Shown: piece by piece, positions 7,715-15,849 of the stretch | Numbering within the stretch: the first letter of the stretch is position 1 | Layout of the letters: each line of letters begins with the position of its first letter | Assembly: GCF_020404405.1 (NCBI RefSeq) | Contig: NZ_JAIZDA010000004.1 | Span: forward strand, 124,001-188,000 | DNA: 64,000 nucleotides | Direction of reading: 5' to 3' | Origin: Novosphingobium sp. FKTRR1 | GTDB taxonomy: Bacteria; Pseudomonadota; Alphaproteobacteria; Sphingomonadales; Sphingomonadaceae | Made by a program: the position numbers and the translations under genes | The notes under the pieces: generated by a model | Databases searched by the model: none | What the model saw: the letters and a program-made list of their open reading frames with translations, nothing else | Told to the model about the DNA's origin: nothing

Positions 7715-9199
7715 TTAGCCAGCGCTCTGCTTTTGCACTTCGCCGCGCAAGCCAAGGTGCGTTGCCAGCGCCTTGAGATCGCGCTCGACGCCTTCGTTGA
7801 CGAGCGCGGCAAGGGCCGGTTGCACGCGCAGGACCAGTGCGCCGTCTTCGCGGACCAGGCTGGAGCCGCTCAACCCTTGCGTGGTGCAGCTGCTCAACCG
7901 GCGACACAGGCGTGCGGCAAGGCCCCAGCCTTGCGCTTCGTGCAGCAGGTTCTGCGGTACCATCGCCGCCAGTTCGGAGGGCAGATCAGTCTTGCCGGTG
8001 ACCGCGATCATGGCTGCGGCCAGCAGCACGCGCTCGACCGGGCCGATGCCGACCCAGCGCTTGCGCAGGCCCCAATCGCGGGCGAGGTCACGGCGCAAGT
8101 TGGGTTCGACCGTTGCCGTTGCCAGACATAGCAAGGTCGCGGCCAGCCGAAGGTTCTCGCGGCGTCCGCTGCCACTGCTGGCTGCGAGCGTCCATCCGGC
8201 CACCATCGCCCCCATGTGCGGCGAGATGCCTTGCTCGGCCGCAAACGCAGATACCCCGGCGACCAGCGGGTCTTGACCGCGCACGTATTCGGGCAGCTCT
8301 TCGATCAGCAAGCCTTCGCGCAGGCCCCATGCTGAAAAGACCAGTTTGGCCGGCTGCAGGCGTCGCACCAGGACCGCCAACAAGGCCGCGGTATCTGGCA
8401 ATGCGGCGAGGCGACCGCTGGCCAGACCTTCAAGCGCGGGCAGGGCTTCGGTGCGCTTGCCGGCCAGACGCCGGGCGATGCGCGTTGCGTCATCCGCTGC
8501 CAGTTCAAAGCCATGCGGATCGTCAATCGGCCAGTCCATCATGTGCATCGCATAGCGGGCAAAGGCGCGTAGCGATCCGCCGACAAGGTACAGGGTTGTA
8601 CCCGGCTCGGCGGACCAATCCGCCTTTTTCAGCGCCTTGCCGATGATCTGTCCAAACGCGCGGTCGCCCCCCGTGCGCATGGCGGGCAAGCGCAGGGAAC
8701 CCAGCGGCAAGGATACGCCATGACGGCAGCGATCGCCGTCGATGTCGGTCAGTTCCAGACTGCCGCCGCCAAGATCGGCGGCGATCCCGCGTGCGCCCGG
8801 AAAGGCGCCGATCACGCCATGCGCGCTGGTGACCGCTTCTTCTTCACCCGTCAGCAGGCGCGGCTCGAACCCCAGCGCGCGTACTTGGTCAAGGAATTCG
8901 GGTCCGTTGCGGGCATCGCGGGATGCGGCGGTGGCAACGACGGTGATGTTCTCGATCCCGCGCAGTTGCAGCAACGTCCGGTAGCGCGCCAGCGCGGCAA
9001 GTGAAGTCGCCATGGCGCGGTTTCCGAGCAGGCCATTCTCCGCAACGCCTTTGCCCAGCCGCGCCGTGACCTTTTCATTGTGCAACACTTCCGGCGCGCG
9101 CAGCGGCGGTCCGTAGATGACCAGACGCACGGTGTTGGAACCGATGTCGATGATGGCCCGTGAGGTGGCGCGGGCGGCCTTGCGCTCTCTACTGGTCAT
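7715..9199 (-). CDS. ppx: Exopolyphosphatase / Ppx-GppA family phosphatase
   Basis: A 494-residue member of the ASKHA-fold Ppx/GppA family, which removes phosphate from polyphosphate ends and, in some members, converts pppGpp to ppGpp. The first phosphate-binding loop is IDIGSNTVRLVIYG (residues about 16-30). The catalytic region is LLTGEEEA near residue 115, and the second loop is AADLGGGSLEL near residue 140. The C-terminal half carries a long helical, HD-like extension. It lies 73 bases behind the polyphosphate kinase gene on the same strand, so the pair forms a synthesis/degradation operon. The rsh gene sits nearby at the start of the window, which is suggestive because (p)ppGpp inhibits Ppx in Escherichia coli, but no common regulation is visible. 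Confidence 0.92.
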   Translation of the reverse strand: MTSRERKAARATSRAIIDIGSNTVRLVIYGPPLRAPEVLHNEKVTARLGKGVAENGLLGNRAMATSLAALARYRTLLQLRGIENITVVATAASRDARNGPEFLDQVRALGFEPRLLTGEEEAVTSAHGVIGAFPGARGIAADLGGGSLELTDIDGDRCRHGVSLPLGSLRLPAMRTGGDRAFGQIIGKALKKADWSAEPGTTLYLVGGSLRAFARYAMHMMDWPIDDPHGFELAADDATRIARRLAGKRTEALPALEGLASGRLAALPDTAALLAVLVRRLQPAKLVFSAWGLREGLLIEELPEYVRGQDPLVAGVSAFAAEQGISPHMGAMVAGWTLAASSGSGRRENLRLAATLLCLATATVEPNLRRDLARDWGLRKRWVGIGPVERVLLAAAMIAVTGKTDLPSELAAMVPQNLLHEAQGWGLAARLCRRLSSCTTQGLSGSSLVREDGALVLRVQPALAALVNEGVERDLKALATHLGLRGEVQKQSAG

Positions 9200-9272
9200 C
9201 GCTCGGTCGGAATCGGCCTTTGGGTGATCGAATGAAAGCGGGAAAACCCCGCCAAGCCATGGGGCTTACACC

Positions 9273-11474
9273 TCACTCGGACAAGGCGCCACCCCGCCGC
9301 AGCGCAAGCTTGGGGACTTTGCGTCCCTTCGTCAGCGCCGCACCACGCCCCGACAGCGAAGGGTTGGTCATGAAATAGCGATGCACGTTGAACGGTTTGT
9401 CGCCGGGGTCGACCCGGTGCGAGGTGCCGTCCGCCAGAAGTCGCCAGCTTTGTTCGGTATCGAGCAGGTTGGCGAGCATCACCTGATCGAGCACCTGATC
9501 GTGCACCGTGCTGTTGCGGATCGGCACAAGCACTTCGACGCGTCGATCGAGGTTGCGGGTCATCCCGTCAGCCGACGAGATGTAGACCCGCGCCCGCTTG
9601 TTGGGCAGCGCGCCGCCATTGCCGAACGCCCAGATGCGGCTGTGTTCCAGAAACCGGCCGATGACCGACTTGACCGTGATCGTCTCGGACAGTCCCGGAA
9701 CGCCGGGGCGCAAACAGCAGATGCCGCGCACCACCAGACGGATTTCCACACCCGCCCGGCTGGCGGCATAGAGCCGGTTGATCAACTGGCTGTCGGTCAG
9801 CGCGTTGAGCTTGGCCCAGATCGTGGCTGGCTTGCCCGCCCTGGCAAAGGCGATCTCGCGGTCGATGCATTCGTACAGCTTGGCCCGCACACCGCCCGGG
9901 CTGATCGCCAGCATTTCGGTGCCCTTGGGTTCGATATAGCCGGTGATGAAATTGAACAGCAGCCCGGCGTCGCGACCAAAGCGCGGATCGGCGGTGAAGA
10001 AGGACAGGTCGGTGTAGATGCGCGCGGTGATCGGGTGGTAATTGCCGGTCCCGAAGTGGCAGTAGGTGCGATAGCCATCGCCTTCGCGCCGCACAACCAT
10101 CGACACTTTGGCGTGCGTTTTCCAGTCGACGAAGCCGTAGATCACCTGCACGCCCGCACGCTCCAACTGGCTGGCCCAGTGCAGGTTCTGCTCCTCGTCG
10201 AAGCGCGCTTTCAGTTCGACCACAGCCGTGACCGACTTGCCTGCTTCGGCGGCGGCGATGAGCGCCGAGATCACGGCGGATTGCTTGCCCGCGCGATAGA
10301 GCGTCTGCTTGATCGCCACGACGTCAGGGTCGGACGCTGCCTGTCGCAGGAAATCGACCACCACGTCGAAGCTTTCGAACGGGTGGTGGATGACGATATC
10401 CTTTTCGCGGATCGCGGCAAAGCAATCGCCGTTATGCTCAAGGATGCGTTCGGGGTAGCGCGGGCTGTAAGGTTCGAACTTCAGGTCAGCACGCGGTTCA
10501 TCGACCAGCGCCGAAAGGCCGGTCATCGACAGCAGGCCGGGCGACTTGATCACCAGCGCATGGTCGAGCCGCAATTGCTGGCGCAACATGTCCTCTGCCG
10601 CAGGATCGATGCCCTGCTGCAGATTGAGCAGGATCACCCGGCCGCGCCGTCGCCGCTGGATCGCGGTGCGGAAGTAGCGGACGAGATCTTCGGCGTCCTC
10701 TTCGATTTCCATGTCGCTGTCGCGCAGGACACGGAATGTGCCGTGCCCACGGATACGGAAGCCGGGGAACAGCCGCGCGGCCTTGCGCCGTACCAGATCC
10801 TCGATCGCGATCCATGTCGCCTGTTCGCCGGGCAGCCGGACGAACCGGGGCATCGCGGGCGGGATGAGCACCATTTCGTTGACGTCGGCGCCGTCGGCCA
10901 CACGCACCAGCGTGAACAGGATGCCGGTGCCCTGATTGGCGATGAAGGGGAAGGGGTGCGCCGGGTCGATCGCCTGCGGTGTCAGCGCGGGCAGGACATG
11001 CCGTTCAAAGTAGTCGGCAAGGAATTCGGCCTCGGGCTTGGTCAGCTTGCGATCGCCGATCAGGCTGATGCCTTCGCCTTCGAGCTTGCGCGCCAGGTTG
11101 ACGAAGATGTCATGCTGTGCGCCGACCAGCGCATTGATCGCGCCATGAACGCCTTGCAACTGCTGCGCCGGCGACAGGCCGTCGATCGAGCGTTCGTCGA
11201 TCTGGCGGCGAACTTGCCCGGCCAGACCGGCAACACGCACGGTGATGAATTCATCGAGGTTACTGCCCGATATCGACAGGAACCGCAGCCGTTCCAGCAA
11301 CGGGTAGGCCGGGTTCTGCGCTTCGGCGAGCACACGGCGGTTGAACGCCAGCCAGCTTTGCTCGCGGTTGAAAAAGCGTTGGGCAGCGGGAATGGCGAGC
11401 ACGGCTTTCATATCGGGGCATTCGTTATCGCGGTGCTTGAGGGCTGGCACAGGAGCCGGGCCGTTGTGATCCAT
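9273..11474 (-). CDS. ppk: Polyphosphate kinase 1
   Basis: A 733-residue PPK1, which polymerises the ATP gamma-phosphate into inorganic polyphosphate at the membrane. The N-terminal domain motif FFNREQSWLAFNRRVLAEA, the segment LRFLSISGSNLDEFITVRVAGL, and the C-terminal catalytic region CHFGTGNYHPITARIYTDLS, containing the autophosphorylated histidine, are all present. A second conserved histidine is expected near the QSWRLLADGTSH region. Three starts are possible: ATG 11513, 11474 and 11411. I chose 11474 because AAGGA sits 8 bases before it, whereas the other two lack a convincing ribosome site. The gene heads the ppk-ppx operon. A TTGCA-N5-TGCAA inverted repeat lies 79 bases before this start. 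Confidence 0.95.
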   Translation of the reverse strand: MDHNGPAPVPALKHRDNECPDMKAVLAIPAAQRFFNREQSWLAFNRRVLAEAQNPAYPLLERLRFLSISGSNLDEFITVRVAGLAGQVRRQIDERSIDGLSPAQQLQGVHGAINALVGAQHDIFVNLARKLEGEGISLIGDRKLTKPEAEFLADYFERHVLPALTPQAIDPAHPFPFIANQGTGILFTLVRVADGADVNEMVLIPPAMPRFVRLPGEQATWIAIEDLVRRKAARLFPGFRIRGHGTFRVLRDSDMEIEEDAEDLVRYFRTAIQRRRRGRVILLNLQQGIDPAAEDMLRQQLRLDHALVIKSPGLLSMTGLSALVDEPRADLKFEPYSPRYPERILEHNGDCFAAIREKDIVIHHPFESFDVVVDFLRQAASDPDVVAIKQTLYRAGKQSAVISALIAAAEAGKSVTAVVELKARFDEEQNLHWASQLERAGVQVIYGFVDWKTHAKVSMVVRREGDGYRTYCHFGTGNYHPITARIYTDLSFFTADPRFGRDAGLLFNFITGYIEPKGTEMLAISPGGVRAKLYECIDREIAFARAGKPATIWAKLNALTDSQLINRLYAASRAGVEIRLVVRGICCLRPGVPGLSETITVKSVIGRFLEHSRIWAFGNGGALPNKRARVYISSADGMTRNLDRRVEVLVPIRNSTVHDQVLDQVMLANLLDTEQSWRLLADGTSHRVDPGDKPFNVHRYFMTNPSLSGRGAALTKGRKVPKLALRRGGALSE

Positions 11475-11551
11475 CGATGCGATCCTTGCCGAGTACTGTG
11501 TTGCCGGTGCCATGGCGGTGGTTTGTTACGCTCCGATTAAAATGCAGACCT

Positions 11552-11568
11552 GTTGCATAGCATGCAAC
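11552..11568. promoter_or_regulatory. 17-bp inverted repeat upstream of ppk
   Basis: GTTGCAT-AGC-ATGCAAC forms perfect 7-base arms around a 3-base centre. It lies between the divergent ppk gene and the yezD-like leader. Size and symmetry suit a dimeric regulator. The inner pattern TTGCA-N5-TGCAA recurs once more in the intergenic DNA of this window, at 22626-22640. Confidence 0.5.
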
Positions 11569-11775
11569 GCGGGGCCTGTGGCAAGCGCCTAGGTTCAAAA
11601 CATAAATATTCACCGGACGGGGCGGGGGTGTCCGTCAAGCTCGAAGTCCTGCTCGCTCGGCCATCCCTGCTTTCAAGCCCTGCTTTAGGGGTAGATACTT
11701 TTCCTGTTATGTCTACGGTTATAGTTGAGTATATGGAAGCGCAACGTCCACGCGGACGAACAGGGAGTCCAAACC
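11569..11775. other. AT-richer leader region before the small coupled frame and yezD-like gene
   Basis: This stretch contains no supported gene. It is noticeably AT-rich around 11595-11610 and 11695-11740. A 9-base direct repeat CCCTGCTTT occurs at 11665-11673 and 11678-11686, spaced 13 bases start to start, just before the AT-rich stretch where a promoter for the plus-strand genes would sit. I could not match it to a known riboswitch or to a named operator. Confidence 0.4.
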
Positions 11776-11907
11776 ATGCGAACATTCGCCGATGCCGCGC
11801 AGGCTTCGGGACAGAAAGGTGTGCCTTTTTTGCGCACCACCCGCTGGTCAGGTTGTGTGCCTGTGGAACGCCCGTTCGTCGCCATCCGATCGAAAGCCCC
11901 GAGATGA
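11776..11907 (+). CDS. Possible 43-residue leader peptide, coupled to the yezD-like gene
   Basis: A short frame starts with ATG at 11776, has a good ribosome site (AGGGAG at 11762-11767, 8 bases before the start) and ends in TGA at 11905-11907. The stop overlaps the ATG of the next gene in an ATGA arrangement. The peptide begins MRTFADAAQASGQKG, is basic towards its end and has a single cysteine. It resembles no family I know. Three things favour translation: the strong ribosome site, the exact overlap with the next start, and the lack of any better ribosome site for the next gene. It may be a regulatory leader peptide for the sulphur-linked genes that follow, but that is inference. Confidence 0.4.
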   Translation: MRTFADAAQASGQKGVPFLRTTRWSGCVPVERPFVAIRSKAPR

Positions 11908-12101
11908 GCCAGTCCGCTCCCCCTCCGTCCGGAACCCCCGCTGCCGCGGCTCGTGGCGATGCCGCGCATATCGAGGAAAGCATCGCCAGTGTCCGCGAAG
12001 CGCTGACAGGGCTCCGTTATGGCAGCATCGCCCTGACCATTCACGAAGGCCGCTTCGTGCAGATCGACGTGACCGAGAAAAAGCGGCTGCGTCCCAACTG
12101 A
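11904..12101 (+). CDS. YezD-family (DUF2292) small protein
   Basis: A 65-residue protein. After a 20-residue Ala/Pro-rich N-terminus, the rest matches the YezD/DUF2292 pattern: HIEESIASVREALTGLRYGS, then ALTIHEGRFVQIDVTEK. The function of the family is unknown. From memory, members often lie beside sulphur-assimilation or TonB-receptor genes, but I cannot verify that here. It starts inside the stop codon of the preceding 43-residue frame and lies 124 bases before the TonB-dependent receptor gene, probably in one transcript. There is no signal peptide, so it should be cytoplasmic. The short length and conserved core make the family call reasonably firm. Confidence 0.8.
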   Translation: MSQSAPPPSGTPAAAARGDAAHIEESIASVREALTGLRYGSIALTIHEGRFVQIDVTEKKRLRPN

Positions 12102-12225
12102 CCATCGCCGCGCCAGCCTGAACCAGAAGCCTGAACCGACCAACTTCCATATTGCCCAGACAACAACCCACGCTCCCGACTTCCGGTCCGCCGGTGCGGT
12201 ATCGTGCGATCTTGAAGGATGTCCT

Positions 12226-14727
12226 ATGATCACCCGCTTCCTGCTTCTCACAGGTGCTGCGCCGCTTGCCCTCGGGGCACTGTCACCTGCTTATGCAGCC
12301 GATGCCGCCGCCGACGTTGCGCCCGAGCAGACGACCTCTGTCGGAACCGGACAAAGCGACAATGACGCGATCGTCGTGACCGCGCGCCACCGCAACGAAA
12401 GTTCGCAGGCCGTGCCGCTGGCCATTTCGGTCGTCGGAGGCGATCATATCGACAACGCCGGGGCCTTCAACGTCGGCCGCTTGCAGCAATTGACGCCGAC
12501 TCTGCAGTTCTATTCGTCCAATCCGCGCAATACCTCGGTCAACGTTCGCGGGTTCGGTGCGCCGCTTGGCCTGACCAACGATGGCATCGACCAGGGCGTG
12601 GGCATCTATGTCGACGATGTCTATTACTCGCGCGTTGCCTCTTCCACGTTCGATTTCCTCGATGTCGGACAGATCGAAGTCCTGCGCGGTCCGCAGGGCA
12701 CGCTTTATGGCAAGAACACAACGGCCGGGGCGATCAACATCTCGTCGCGCCAGCCCACCTTCACCCCCGAGGGCCGGATCGAAGTGACCGCCGGCAACTA
12801 TGGCTACCTTCAGGCCAAGGCTGCCGTGTCGGGTCCGCTCGGCGATAAGCTGGCGGCGCGCTTTGCCATCTCCGAAACCCGCCGCAACGGCACGGTGTCC
12901 AACATCACCACCGGTACCAAGGTCAATAATCTCGATAACCTCGGACTGCGCGGCCAATTGCTGTGGCGGCCTACCGACACCCTCGACGTGACGCTTGCGG
13001 GTGATTTCAGCCATCAGAACTCGGTGTGCTGCGCCACCGTATTTGCAGGCTATGTTCCTACCCAAAAGGCGGTCAACCGCCAGTATCCGGCGATCTACAA
13101 GGTCGCCACCGGGCAGGCTTACACCGCCAATGCCGCCAGCCAAGACCCGTTCAACCGCGTGACCGATCTGGACGCTGAGTTGCGTGCCAAGCAGTCGCTG
13201 GGCGGCGTTTCGCTGAAGGCCAAGCTGGATCTGGGCGCGGGCACGCTCACGTCGATCTCGGCATGGCGCTTCTGGGACTGGGATCCTTCCAACGACCGCG
13301 ATTTCACTGCGCTGCCGATCACCACGAAGAGCCAGAACCCGTCGAAGCAGCAGCAGTTCACGCAGGAATTGCGTTATAACCAGCACAGCGCGGCGCTCGA
13401 TTTTCAGGTCGGCACTTTCTATTATTATCAGGTGATCAACACCAACGGCTATCAGGAGCAAGGTGCGGCGGCGACAAAGTGGCTGCTCTCGCCCAACGCC
13501 TCTGCCAGCAACCCTTATAACAACAACGTGCTCGACGGGCTCAATTCCACCAACACCATCCGACTGACCAACACCAGCTGGTCGGCCTATGGTCAGGCAA
13601 GCTGGCGTCCGCTGGCGCGCCTGACGATCCAGCCGGGCGTGCGCGTCAACTACGACAAGAAAAGCGGGTCATACGACGCGGTGGTTCGCACTGCGGCCGG
13701 TGTGGTTCTTGATCCCGGTCTGGTGTCGACCGGCAACGCCACGCAAAAGGCCCAACTCGGCGTGCTGTTGCCCGAAAGCTATTCCCCCAGCTTCAGCAAG
13801 TGGAATCTGTCCTACGATCTGACGCTCAGCTACGATGTCACCAGCGACATCCATGCTTATGCGACGTATTCCAAGACGTTCCAGACCGGTGGCATCAACC
13901 TGAACGGTGTTCCTGCCGACGCTGTCACCGGCCTGCCGCAGACGCAGTATCAGACGGTGGCCCCGGAATCAGTTCAGAACTACGAACTGGGCATCAAGAC
14001 CCAACTGTTCGACCGCAAGGTGACGCTGAACCTGGCCGCTTTCCGCACCGATATCGCCAACTATCAGGCGATCTTCAGTGCCAATAATGCCGCTTCGCTC
14101 AGCACCTTGCGCGGCTTCGTGGCGAACGTGCCCAGCGTCCGTTCGCAGGGTCTAGAAGTGGACTTCTCGGCACGGCCCAGCCCGCGCTTCAACGTCTATT
14201 CGAACTTTGCCTATACCGATGCGACCTATCGCCGCTTCACCGACGCGCCGCCGCCGGTCGAGCTCTCGGGTGGGTCGACCTTCTCGGGCACCGACTGTTC
14301 CATCCCAACGACGTTGAAGGCCGGGGTCAGCCCGATCAGTTGCGACATTTCGGGTCAGCGTTTGCCCGGCATCTCGGCCTATGCGTTGTCGTTCGGGGGT
14401 GAGGCGAACCTGCCGGTGGCGATCGCTGGCCGCGATGGTCAGGTCTATCTGGGGGCGGATGGCAACTACCGTTCGTCCTATTCGTCCAACGCCACGCCTT
14501 CTGCTGCCACCACGTTGCCGGGCTACACCATCGCCAACTTCCGCCTTGGCTGGCGTTCGGATCGCAATGCGGCCGGGGTCGGCATCGACGTGTTCGGCTG
14601 GGTCCGCAACGCCTTCGACAAGGGCTATCTGGAACAGCTGCAGGTCGCGCCGAACAGTGTCGGACTGCTGGTCGGCAACCTGGGGGATCCGCGCACGTTC
14701 GGCGGCACTGTCAAGTTGACGTTCTGA
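12226..14727 (+). CDS. TonB-dependent outer-membrane receptor (YezD-linked)
   Basis: An 833-residue receptor. A signal peptide (MITRFLLLTGAAPLALGALS...AYA) is followed by a short linker and the TonB box-like DNDAIVVTARHRNE. The plug domain contains TPTLQFYSSNPRNTSVNVRG and IEVLRGPQGTLYGKNTTAGAIN. The remaining 600 residues form the 22-strand barrel, ending in a C-terminal aromatic residue (VKLTF). Such receptors import scarce or large solutes across the outer membrane using TonB energy. The linked yezD-like gene hints at a sulphur-containing ligand such as a sulphonate or sulphate ester, but no transporter or sulphur enzyme is next to it, so the ligand is unknown. A strong terminator follows directly. 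Confidence 0.93.
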   Translation: MITRFLLLTGAAPLALGALSPAYAADAAADVAPEQTTSVGTGQSDNDAIVVTARHRNESSQAVPLAISVVGGDHIDNAGAFNVGRLQQLTPTLQFYSSNPRNTSVNVRGFGAPLGLTNDGIDQGVGIYVDDVYYSRVASSTFDFLDVGQIEVLRGPQGTLYGKNTTAGAINISSRQPTFTPEGRIEVTAGNYGYLQAKAAVSGPLGDKLAARFAISETRRNGTVSNITTGTKVNNLDNLGLRGQLLWRPTDTLDVTLAGDFSHQNSVCCATVFAGYVPTQKAVNRQYPAIYKVATGQAYTANAASQDPFNRVTDLDAELRAKQSLGGVSLKAKLDLGAGTLTSISAWRFWDWDPSNDRDFTALPITTKSQNPSKQQQFTQELRYNQHSAALDFQVGTFYYYQVINTNGYQEQGAAATKWLLSPNASASNPYNNNVLDGLNSTNTIRLTNTSWSAYGQASWRPLARLTIQPGVRVNYDKKSGSYDAVVRTAAGVVLDPGLVSTGNATQKAQLGVLLPESYSPSFSKWNLSYDLTLSYDVTSDIHAYATYSKTFQTGGINLNGVPADAVTGLPQTQYQTVAPESVQNYELGIKTQLFDRKVTLNLAAFRTDIANYQAIFSANNAASLSTLRGFVANVPSVRSQGLEVDFSARPSPRFNVYSNFAYTDATYRRFTDAPPPVELSGGSTFSGTDCSIPTTLKAGVSPISCDISGQRLPGISAYALSFGGEANLPVAIAGRDGQVYLGADGNYRSSYSSNATPSAATTLPGYTIANFRLGWRSDRNAAGVGIDVFGWVRNAFDKGYLEQLQVAPNSVGLLVGNLGDPRTFGGTVKLTF

Positions 14728-14752
14728 GCGTCGAACGCGCGAAACGACACGC

Positions 14753-14788
14753 AAAAGGGGCCGGAGGAGCGATCCTCCGGCCCCTTTT
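14753..14788. terminator. Bidirectional intrinsic terminator
   Basis: A perfect 16-base stem (14753-14768 with 14773-14788) closes a GCGA tetraloop. It is flanked by A's on the left and T's on the right, so it can end transcription from both the receptor gene and the convergent AIM24-like gene. Confidence 0.95.
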
Positions 14789-14807
14789 TCGCGTGGGGCA
14801 GAGCCAA

Positions 14808-15641
14808 TCAGTTGCCGTCGATGAACTGCCCTAGCGGGCCCAGTACCGAGCCTTCACCGCGGTTCTGTCCGCCTGCGGGCAGGGCGGCTGCGGCGATCCG
14901 GGCGGCCAGACGGGCGAAGGGCAACGACTGAATCCACACTTTGCCCGGGCCGGTCAGGCGCGCAAAAAACAATCCTTCGCCGCCGAACAGCACGCTCTTG
15001 ACGCCGCCTGCCGTCACAAGGTCGAACTCCACGGACGGGGTGTAGGCGGCAAGGCAGCCGGTATCGACGTGTAACTGCTCGCCCGGCGCCAGTTCGCGCT
15101 CCACCAGCGTGCCGCCCATCTGGACGAATACCCAGCCATCGCCGTCGAGCCGCTGCATCACGAAACCCTCGCCGCCGAACAGGCCGGTCATGATCCGCCG
15201 CTGAAAGGCGATGCCGATCGAAACACCGCGTGCGGCGCACAGGAAACTGTCCTTTTGGCAGATCAGCGTTCCACCGATTTCGGCCAGCCGGATCGGCAGG
15301 ATGGCGCCGGGAATCGGTGCGGCAAAAGCCACGCGCGCCTTGCCCTGGCCGCGATGGGTGAACACCGTGGTGAACAGGCTGGCGCCGGTGATGAGCCGCT
15401 TGCCAGCGCCCAACAGCTTGCCCATGAAGCCGGTGTCGCCGCTGTCCGAGCCATCGCCGAACACCGTGGTCATGTCGATGGCGGCATCCTTCCACACGAA
15501 CGCGCCTGCTTCGCCAACCGCGCTTTCGCCGGGATCGAGTTCGATCTCGACGAATTGCAGTTCGTGGCCACGGATGGCAAAATCGACGTCGTCGGCAACG
15601 CTTGCACTGCGGTTGTGCTGCCAGGGGCTGTTAGGGGCCAT
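14808..15641 (-). CDS. AIM24 / TIGR00266-family protein
   Basis: A 277-residue protein of the AIM24-like (TIGR00266) family. It has the repeated beta-sandwich pattern, visible as LQFVEIELDPGESAVGEAGAFVWKD near the start, GLFGGEGFVMQRLDGDGWVFVQMGG in the middle, and GVKSVLFGGEGLFFARLTGPGKVWIQ near the end. Members have no proven enzymatic role; the yeast mitochondrial relative affects membrane organisation. I chose ATG at 15641 because AGGAGA (15655-15650) stands 8 bases before it; the frame extends to a GTG at 15674, but that start has no such site. There is no signal peptide. It ends at the bidirectional terminator shared with the TonB receptor gene, and is otherwise isolated. Confidence 0.88.
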   Translation of the reverse strand: MAPNSPWQHNRSASVADDVDFAIRGHELQFVEIELDPGESAVGEAGAFVWKDAAIDMTTVFGDGSDSGDTGFMGKLLGAGKRLITGASLFTTVFTHRGQGKARVAFAAPIPGAILPIRLAEIGGTLICQKDSFLCAARGVSIGIAFQRRIMTGLFGGEGFVMQRLDGDGWVFVQMGGTLVERELAPGEQLHVDTGCLAAYTPSVEFDLVTAGGVKSVLFGGEGLFFARLTGPGKVWIQSLPFARLAARIAAAALPAGGQNRGEGSVLGPLGQFIDGN

Positions 15642-15849
15642 GCTCGGTGTCTCCTGCGGAATCGCAAGCGTCACGATAGCGCCAAGTGCCTCGGCGTGAA
15701 GCGTCGCTCGACGAATGGTGCCAGCCGTTGGTCGTGGGTAGCAACGATCTTACAAACGGTGGAATTCCCCCCCGTGACCGAGGCCGGGCCATGCGTTATC
15801 ATGATGTCTGCAGAGCCGAATGTCTGCGGCTCCGGGAGCGAGTTTGGTG

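Noticed and set aside
9236..9260. Terminator between ppk and ppx (GCGGG-AAAAC-CCCGC)
   Set aside because: The stem is only five bases and has no T tract, and the genes are a classical operon pair.
11569..11775. Sulphur-responsive riboswitch before the yezD-like gene
   Set aside because: I looked for SAM-type helices and conserved loops and could not fold a recognised class. Only a short direct repeat and AT-rich stretches are visible.
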